In this document: positions 15,509 through 25,300 of the stretch, in pieces
Numbering within the stretch: position 1 is the first letter of the stretch
Layout of the letters: every line of letters starts with the position of its first letter
NCBI GenBank assembly: GCA_015064625.1
Contig: SVRW01000012.1
Location: 1-63,928 of the forward strand
From: Oscillospiraceae bacterium
GTDB taxonomy: Bacteria; Bacillota; Clostridia; Oscillospirales; CAG-382
Length of the DNA: 63,928 bases
Direction: 5' to 3'
Translations under genes and position numbers: made by a program
Notes under the pieces: model-generated
Told to the model about the DNA's origin: nothing
Databases searched by the model: none
What the model saw: the letters and a program-made list of their open reading frames with translations, nothing else

Positions 15509-16354
15509 ATGATTACAAGTAAGAAAAAAAGGCGTAAGCCTTTAGTGATTATATTATGGATTGCAGTTTCCATTATTATTTTAACAGCGACAGTTTTTTT
15601 GATAAAAAAGCTATTTTGGGATAAAGGGAAAGAAAAGGACAGAGATTCTTACCTGATTGTGATGGAAGCAATAGAGAAAACAGAATCTATGGAAGACTTT
15701 TTCATTCAGACTTCATCCACTTCCAAGATAAACGACGGAAAGATTTCACAGCAAGTAGTCACAAACGGATACATATACACTCTTGACAAAAAGGAATTTG
15801 TGTATGTATATGCCAACACTGAAAGCAAAACAGTGGGAAGTGCGGCAAACGATTTTAACGTCACCGTATCAATGTACTCAGACGGAACCCACGTTTACGA
15901 TAATTCAACAGGCAAGAGCGAAATCGTTGAGGGAATAACCTGTGATGAGTTTGACAAGATAGTTTCCGAGTACGAGTTATACAAGCCCAAAAAAGAAGAT
16001 ATTATCAAATTTACCTTTAACGAGGACCAAAACATCAAAGACAGCAAAAGCGGAGACATGATAATCTCCCTCTCACGTATCGATGAAAAGGTTATAAAAT
16101 CCATTAAGGAAGCTCTTTCACAGAATACCGGAGAAGAAGTTAACTCCGAAAAAATAAACATTCTTTCAGCAACAGCAATTTATTCCATCTATGACGGAAC
16201 GGTTGTAAGTCAAAGCTGCAGTTTCAGCGTTAATTATGCAAAGCAAAACGGAACTGTTGTTAAATATTTCACAGAAACCAATATCAACTATCTTAAAGAA
16301 ACTGATATAGAAGATACGAGCTTTATATCAACTGAAGCGGAGGCACAAAAATGA
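15509..16354 (+). CDS. Membrane-anchored extracytoplasmic protein, unknown function
   Basis: The start is one of two adjacent ATGs (15506/15509); 15509 is better spaced from GAGAGGG. The 281-residue protein has a basic N-terminus (KKKRRKP), one membrane segment (about 12-33, LVIILWIAVSIIILTATVFLI) and then an outside domain of about 245 residues with alternating strands (YIYTLDKKEFVYVYAN, TVSMYSDGTHVYD). There is no lipobox and no recognised domain; the outline recalls lipoprotein-type beta-sheet domains of the LppX/LolA sort. It is transcribed from a consensus promoter, and its stop overlaps the start of the giant surface protein, so a role in export or anchoring of that protein is a reasonable guess. 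Confidence 0.75.
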   Translation: MITSKKKRRKPLVIILWIAVSIIILTATVFLIKKLFWDKGKEKDRDSYLIVMEAIEKTESMEDFFIQTSSTSKINDGKISQQVVTNGYIYTLDKKEFVYVYANTESKTVGSAANDFNVTVSMYSDGTHVYDNSTGKSEIVEGITCDEFDKIVSEYELYKPKKEDIIKFTFNEDQNIKDSKSGDMIISLSRIDEKVIKSIKEALSQNTGEEVNSEKINILSATAIYSIYDGTVVSQSCSFSVNYAKQNGTVVKYFTETNINYLKETDIEDTSFISTEAEAQK

Positions 16355-19300
16355 AAAACATATTCAGAAAAATAATTTCTTTGGTACTTGCGATTATTAT
16401 GATTCTTCCTGCGGTTTTAAACACTGCTGTTTTGGCAGAAAACACGAGCTCCTCCCCTGCTGAAATTTTATCAACAGGCATGAGTATTGAAGACGCCAAA
16501 AGTAATATGCAAAAATTTTACGCAAACGACGATTGGAAGAAAATATATCCCGACGGATTATTTCTTTTTGAATACAGCACTTATGAAATTTCAGAGGGTG
16601 GAACGGATATAAATAACCCAGAGGACGTTTATCTCGGTGTTGTTGTTTACAGAATTGGCGGAACGACAAGCGGTTCTACCCTTACATATATGATGAGCTG
16701 CAGTGTTGGCGATTCAGAAATGTACCCTTCCTCCAAAGGATACGTGACCTTTGCACCCGGGGCAACAACTGCAACTATTAAGGTTAAAATCAAAAACGAC
16801 AACAAAAGGAACGGAGATCAGCTTCTGATGCTTTCATTGATTGAAGCAACGGTAGGATATGTTTCCGATACAGGCATTGCGGCTATCAAAATTTTTGATG
16901 ACGAGCCTTACGTAAGCAGTGTTATCAGTATAAGTGCAAGCTCTGCAATTACAGATGCCTGCGAAGGCAAGGTTGATATTACCGTTAAAAGAAAAGAAAA
17001 CAGCGTTGACATAGTTTCACTTCGTGTCAGAACTGAAGACGGTTCTGCTGAAGACGGAAAGCATTACAACAAAAAAGAATATGAAATTGTTTTCCTTGCA
17101 GGACAGACAGAGCAAACTGTTTCTATCCCTCTCATTCAATCAGGTGAGGTTTACACAACGCCTAAATATTTTACAGTAGTAGCAGAAAATCTGAAGGGTT
17201 GTGTTCTTGAAAACGACAGCAGCCTGAAAATAAATATTACAAATAAAAAAGAAGATCCATCAAAAGAGCTCACTAACGTAGACGGGAACAAGGCAGATCT
17301 TGAACAAGACACTTCAGATTCTCTTGCAGGCTCGTCAAGCTCTGTTATCAATATAAACGACAACGTTGACAGAAAAGAATTGCTTAAAGCGGTTATTGGT
17401 TCAGGTAGCGGTATTACATCCCTTTTAGGCGCGCCTGAAACAGTTTATCAGACGGATGAAATCGGTGGAGAATGGTCAAGCACCCTGACAATTCCCATCA
17501 CAGATTTTGAGCAAAGATACTGCACCGACGGGAATTGGAGAAACGATGGTTCAACATTTTCCAACGGAAACGAAGATTTACTTATCGTTACAAAAACGGT
17601 ATATAATCTAAATTACTACGAAGCAGTTACAATAAAAGTACAAAATAAAGCTGGTTCAGCTATTATGGGTAAGCCCAATACCGCCTTTGGTTATCTTGCC
17701 GCAGGCGGTCCTTCCGATAATCATGAAACCTTCAAATTTGTAAAGGATGACCTGAGATCCCCCAGCGAATCCAGCCTCAGATTCATGCGCTCCAACAAAA
17801 TGTATTATTTTGTTAACCATAATAATGAAAATATAAACTACATGTCCGCCTCCAACGTATTTTCATTTGAGTCAAACGCTTCTTCGCGTTATGAAGGAAC
17901 TCACGGCATAGGAAGCGACAAGATGAGATTGTTCTTTACAGCCTACGATGATGAAGGATGGGACGACACCAATTTCAAAATTGGCGAGACTACGTTACAC
18001 CGTGCAGTACTCCCCTTTTATCTTTTCGAAAAATTCTGCGATGACCCAAGCACCATTAAGTACGATCCTAAAAATGCTGACAAGACTATTGAATTTGTTC
18101 AGGAAGGGTATACGTGGTCTATAGGTGTTGATACCGAAAAAGGCGGAGGTATTGCAATTCTGTCTGATGCTCACGATACAGATCCCATATCTCACAAATA
18201 CGGATTCTACATAGGAAGCAATCTCAAAATATCGTTCAAGCCCGTGGAGGCAAACGCTAACCTTCCAATTCCCGAATACGTTTATCTTTGTGACGATAAA
18301 GGGAATATTCACAATTCAAGTATGTTGTGTGACGACGGTATGTTCTATATCAGTCTTGAAACTATTTTGACCAACAACATCACATCTCTTGTGAACGAAT
18401 ATTACATGACTGACCTTGAAGCAAAGAACCACGTTCAAAAAACCATTGGAGGACGCGAATATATAACTTCTGTTTTCGACAGCTTGTTCAAATTCAGAGT
18501 TTCCTACAATCTCAAAAAAGGTACTGTAATAAACTTCAAAAACATTTACGACTTGAGCAAGCCCTCCGGCACGGAATCTGAAGAAAGCCATAAATCACGT
18601 ATTTATAACTCTGTATTCGACATCGTTACTTTCTTCAAAAATGACGAGAAGATTCAACCTGATTATGAAATAAACCTCAATAATGGTACTATTTCTTTTG
18701 AAGATACAGAATTTGATTACATTCAGGTAACGCCTAAAACTGAACTGGGATATCTTGTTTCAAGTAACCTTTACGATAAAGATTATCAGAATTTTGATAC
18801 GTCAACAAAAGTTCCGAATGACGTATGTAACCAAATCAAAGGAAACGTAATTTTCACTGTATACGATTCAAACGCCACTTATCTTGAGCCACAGATAAAT
18901 ATTCAGTCCACTTACGTTTCGGAAAAAACAAAAAACGGCTTTGAAGCCGTTTACGTTGCAGATGATATTGATGATTTTATACCATTTGAAGCGCTTTACG
19001 GTGACACAAGCAAAACACCTGCAATTCAATATTACACAGTTCGTTTTTCCGTTTCGGATATATATGCAGGTTCTATGAGCGGAGAAGTCAAGGATTTCAA
19101 CATTAACGTCAACTACTCCGACTTAAGAACGTCAGAAACCTACAAGCTTTTTTCCTTCACGTTCAAAGGCGGTGCTTCATTTGCAGAAGCATCGAACGTT
19201 GAATTGAAAGCCGCAAGTACCAAATTCAAAACAAACGAAGGTACGGGTTACGAAAGCTTTATGCCTATTGTTGAGCTTGTGGATTACGTAACTCAGTATG

Positions 19301-22300
19301 AGTATATAATGTACATTCCAACGTACTATAACTATACAGCAAGTGAAGGCAACGATCCATTGGCAGAGTATTACACTCAAATTTTCAAGGGTGCAGACGG
19401 CTTTGGGATAGAAATGAATAATTTCTCAAAACAAACCCAAAGCGATACTGAAGAAACCCCTGAAATAATATACTCACTTGACGTATCAGAAACGAAATCC
19501 GTAATGGATCCTTTGCCTGCCGTTTCACTAAATGCAGATGAACAAAAGGTAGATAGCTATTACTTTGAAGAACAGGATGAATTTTACACCTACAACAGAC
19601 ACCAGCTTTCAATGAGAGGATACAAAATTGGTTTGGATACAAGCGGATTCTTTGTATCTCTTTCCAAAATCCTCAAAATCGCGGGTAAAGATAAAGCATC
19701 GGGTAAGGTAAGACATGCCGCAGGAACTTCTGTTTACGTAACCGTTGGCGATGAGCAGATAGTTTGCGGAATCAAATTGGGCGCAACAGGATACGGCGAC
19801 CAATTAGTGAAGAAAAATGACTCTGCCACAGATGGTACGTCTGGTGGCGGAACTACAACTGACACACCCAATAATACGACGGAAAAAGAATCTGTCGCAG
19901 GTGGAAACAAAGGAAATACCACGGGGGGAAACAACACCGCATCAGCAGGAGGCTCGAACGTTTCGGGAATGGCTGCAAACGGCGCACAACAAACAGGAAT
20001 GAAGGAAAAGCTCTCACAGCTTAATTCCTCAAGTGCCGTTACAGGTTTTCTCTCATTTGATGCAAAAATAACGTTTACATATAACAAGTTAACGCATAGT
20101 TACGTTATTTCTGCTTTTTCATTTACTTTTGCAGGTGGAGTTGGTGTTACGTCAATCGTTCCATTAACCCCAGCTCCATTTATATACTTTACCTTCTCAA
20201 CCAAGATTGCAGCAAGTGTATCATTAGGTGCATCTGTTATACAAGAATATATAGATGACCAAGGTAAAATACATTATGCAGTTTCTTTCAACGGTCTAAC
20301 TCTTGCCCCTTCCCTCTCCATTTCATTAGGCGTTGGTATTGGCGCGTCAGGACTTTTGTCCTTTGAAATTCTGGGAACTGCAGACGTAAACGCAAGTATT
20401 ACTTTGTTTAAAGAAAAATATAATCCTCCTCAAATGGAATTTGACCTTGATTCCACTTTAAGCAACGACGAGCACCCTGCATATGTTTTGACTTCTATGG
20501 GTCAGTGGAAAACCTATAAATCGAGAACGGTTTCAAATGCCGACGGTACAGTCACTCCCAAACAAATGGAGTCAATGTATAATTATTGTTACGGTGCGTC
20601 TTTGCTCCAATCCGATACTGTCGATGACAAGCTTGTATTAACTACAAAAGCAGCATCGTTTCAACTTGTAGCGGCAACAGACCCAAGAGGTGGAATTGCT
20701 TTAATAACAGTAAAAAAAGTCACAGGTGAACTTATTGAAGAACGAGAGGTTAACTTATATTCATCTGAAAGAACTTTATATAAAACTGTATTCAATTGGC
20801 AAACAAAGGATTTTGATTACGATAAAACGGAAGCTATTCCTGTAATTATTGAAATTAAAAACGTATCAAGTTCTGCATTTGGGAAAACAAAAGTAATTCT
20901 TGACAGCATAAGAATTCATAACCTTGATTTCAAAGTGAGTGAATATAGTATTCCCAGCATCTCCTCTTTTTCTTTTAAGCTTGCTGTTCAGGTTAAACCT
21001 ACGGTTGTCGGTTTTTCTTTCCCGCTTGACGTAGGATATATGCTCATTAAATACACAGGGGTAAGACAAGAAGACGAAAACGAAGAAACATCCGTCAAAA
21101 AGACTTGGACGTTAACTTTGGGATCATTCCATAATACAAAAACGTACGTTCTTAATTCTTTGAGAACCATAAGTGCTGATGAAGATATTCCTGTAATAAT
21201 GGCAACAGCCTCAAGAAAATCCTCCAACACAAATTCCGATTATTTTAATACAGGTGAGTTTGCCTCAACAAAAACAAAAACGTTGCTTATGGGTGATATT
21301 GACAATACAGCTCTGACGCAGGTTATAGAATATAATGGAAGCATTTACACCTTCTATACAGTAACGTTAACAGGTGATGACGGAGAAACTTCTTTTTATC
21401 AGTTATACGTTTCAAAAGACGGTGAAACACTTGGAGCAGTTTGCAACGACTCATTTGTTGCAGATTTTACCGCCTTTATCAACGGTGAGGGAAAGCTTTC
21501 CGTTATTATGTCCGCATCAGACAGCACAGTAAAATCAATTACCCGCAATTCCGACGGAACTGCAACGCTTACAGCTTCCGACGGAACTACAACCAAAATA
21601 ACAAGCACAAAATATTTGAAAAATATTCTTGAACGCACTTGTGTCAAGCTTGCAACCTTTGATGAAGTAAATAATACTTTTGACGTTTCCGTATACAAAA
21701 AGACCGACGGAAATGGATTGCAGGAAAGCCTTCCCACAGCTTCCTCATTTAACGGAGGTTCTACAGTTGCATTCTTCGTTGAGGATGCAAAAACAGAAAA
21801 TGAAGCCAAATACGATTTGAACTGGACGGGATATAACGACAAATCCGCAAGCACATCACAGATAATGACAGACCTGTTTAACTCTATGTATTCAGGGAAA
21901 GCGGAAATACATTGTTGCTTCAAAGCAAGCGATGGAACATTTGTTGACCAGACAGTCCCAATGGATTCCTCTCTCATAGAAAAGGGATACGAAAAAGCAG
22001 GATTCAAAATAACGAGTATCGATTCCATAATGGTGGACGAAAACACAGTTCTTCTTGCATATTCCGTAGAGCTTCCTTATGCACAAAAAAGCGGTTTTGT
22101 AGGTACACTTAAGGAAATTCACTACAAAAAAGGTGTGTTCAACGCCACAAGAACAGCTGTGGAATTTGCTGATACAGTTGTTGTTGATTCACTTTTTGAT
22201 TACAACGATTATCTTGACGTTGTTGAAACATCCCTCGGTACTCTTTCTGACAGATATTACAACAAAATGACAGGGGAATATAACGAAAATATCATCCTGA

Positions 22301-25300
22301 ACAACGTACAGTTTGAAAACGTTGCTTTATGCACGGACGATGATGAAATATCAGACGTTGACGTTAAGCCTTGTTTGTTCTATAAAACAAACAACAGCAT
22401 AAACTACGTTACTTACGAAGGTATTGAAGAAAAATCCGCTGTTGGTGTGCTGTATGACGGAGCAATGGAAACTTACGTTTTATTAGTAGGCTTGGACGGA
22501 AATATATATATTATATATAACGACGTTACTTCCACAAGCGGCTATACAGATACACTTTATATCGCGGAATACAATACCTTGGATAAGTTCTGGAATCATC
22601 CGAGAAGACTTACTTACACTGATGTTTTTGATGAAGAAAAGTTGAAAAACCATCAGCCGACTGCATCCGTTGTGTTCGATAATCTTTCTGCGGTTGTTGA
22701 TTCAAATGGTAAGGTTGCCGTGGCATTCAAATCATCCTACGTACCCTTTTCCTATGACGGCACTGCAGATGCAAGTTCACTCAATACCGTGGAAAGTTCA
22801 ATTCTTGATTTGTACGATAAAATCACCGTTGATGAAGAAGGAAACGTAAAAGCAGGAATAACAGTTCCCGTTCCCGATTATGAAAGTGAATACGCAAGAA
22901 CGGATATGTTCATGATAACCTACGAAGATATGGTTACAAAAGTCGAAGTTGAGGACTTGGTTCTTTCAAACAAGCTCTTCCTTGCGGGTGAAGAAATCGA
23001 AGTTGGATTCACCATAGATAATATAGGTGACAGAGCGGTTGAAGATATTATCGTTCAACTTTGCTATTACGATTTGGATACCAATTCAAGAAGCGTTATA
23101 GCTTCTCAGAATCTGTCAGGATTTTTGCTTGCAGGTGATGAGTATAAAGTAAAAATGTCATACGTTGTTGGTCCGAACATTATTTCAGATAATACGTTAC
23201 TTACCGTAAGAATCCTTAATTCAACAAAAAGACGTGTTCTATACGATTCTTACGAAGAATGCTATTTGAAATACATATCAGGCGAATGGGAAAACAGCAA
23301 TGATGACGACGGCATGGAAGGTGAAGGACCAGATTCTTTGGTTTTCCATGAAATAGACAATCACTCTGAACTCACCTTCGGTGCAATAGACGTAGACGTT
23401 GACAACGAAGGTATTATGAACTATACAGTAAACGTATTGAACCGTGGAACTCTTGACGTAGAAGAGGACGTTACCCTTATTTGTAACGCATACAGCAAGA
23501 ATGAAGAAACCATGGAATATACGTATACAAACACTATTTTCTCCGTTTCAATCGATAAAGAACGGTTGACAGCAGGCGGTTATACAGCGATTTCCGATTC
23601 CTTCAAGGTGAATGATTATCTCCACAAGGTTTCAGACGTAAACACAGAATTCTATTACAATTTCGAAATTATTTCCGCAGATGCTCAATACGATACGTTG
23701 AACGATTCAACGGATATAAACGTTTGTCAACAAATTCCAAAGGTTGAGGTTGAAAGCATAACTTCTTTAAGAAGCCTTGGAATCAATACAGACGGAAGAT
23801 TGGTTACGGGCATGAAGCTTGGTGACGAAATCGTGATTAAAAACGATATACTTTCAGAGTATATCTCCAACGACCGTTTACGTTGCTATGAAGTTAATTC
23901 TGATGTACTCAGCATTGATGCATCTTCAAACGATGGCACTGTGCGTGTCAAAGCAACAGGACTTCCAAACGGAAAAGAAGGATATGCAAAGCTTCTTCTC
24001 AACATTAAAGATACGGTTATAAGCAGATATCTTTATATTTATATTTCAAATGCTGAAAAACTCAATTTCACCGAAAGTATGTCAAACGGAAATTGGAAAA
24101 TCAGCACACCAAGCTACGTTTACGCAATGAATTACGATTTAATGAAAACCGAAAATGACGGAAGTGAAATGAACTTCGGATTCGTTGGCAAGGATTTGAA
24201 AATCTACGGTGATTTCCTTTCAAACGGCGGATGCTTCAAGGTTATTATCCGCGATTCAGCAGGAAAAACAGTTTCCGAAGATCTTGTTTCCACAAAGGCT
24301 GAAAAATATAATTGCGGAATGCTTTTATACAATTCAGCAGAGCTTCCCTTTGGAAGTTATTCCGTCACAGTTAAATCCGTGCTTGAAAATGGCGAAGCCC
24401 TTGCACTTGACTGTGCTGAATTTACTATCGATACTTCTGATGCGGATACAACTCCGTATAACGTTGTAGAACAATCCTATGAGGTTCTCGATGCTCCTTT
24501 GCTTTCGGGCAGAAACCGTGAAGCGCGTTTCACTTTAAACTTCAGCAAAAATATATGCATTGCAGAAAACACAAAGCTTTCTGACATCACCGTTAAATTC
24601 GATGAATACGAAAAAATAGACGGCGAATATTCAAAAACGGGTAAAGAAGTTATTTTCACAGCAAGTGAAATAAATGGTAAATCTCTTACATTTAGCGGAG
24701 TTCTTATGAGTGAACCGGGCAGGGTTCTGAAATACGTTTTAAAGAGCAACAGTATAGCTTCAGGCTCTGTTATTACGGAGAAAAACGGTGTTCCCGTAAA
24801 AACAACAATTCCCAATTATGCAAGCGTTTCTTACACGCTGAGAGAATCGGGTATCCTTTCCGCAATAGTTGCAGACGATTTTGCAATGCCCAACGGTAGC
24901 ATTAAAAAGAGCGTAAGGGTTAAATTTGCTACAGCCCCCAACGTTAACCGTATCACAGGCACTAAATTGCTCTATAAGACAACCGACGAAAACGGTGCGG
25001 AAAGAGAAGTTGATTTCTTCTTTGCAGAAATGACAGAAGACCCAAGAATCGCAATATACCGTGCGGAAAAGCTTGAGCTTTCTGAAAATGAATTGTCTAA
25101 ATATTTCGCTTTTGAAAAAGGTATACTTCTGAATGAAAGTAATTACGTCCTTATAACCTCAGACGGAGATTATCTGGAAAACGATTTGATAACAGTTCTG
25201 GAAGATAAATCCGATTTAGACATTTACTACGAAAAAATAAAAAATAACGAAAAACCGAGAATTATCCTTGAAGAAGGCTCAATTCCTGCGGTTTACGTTG

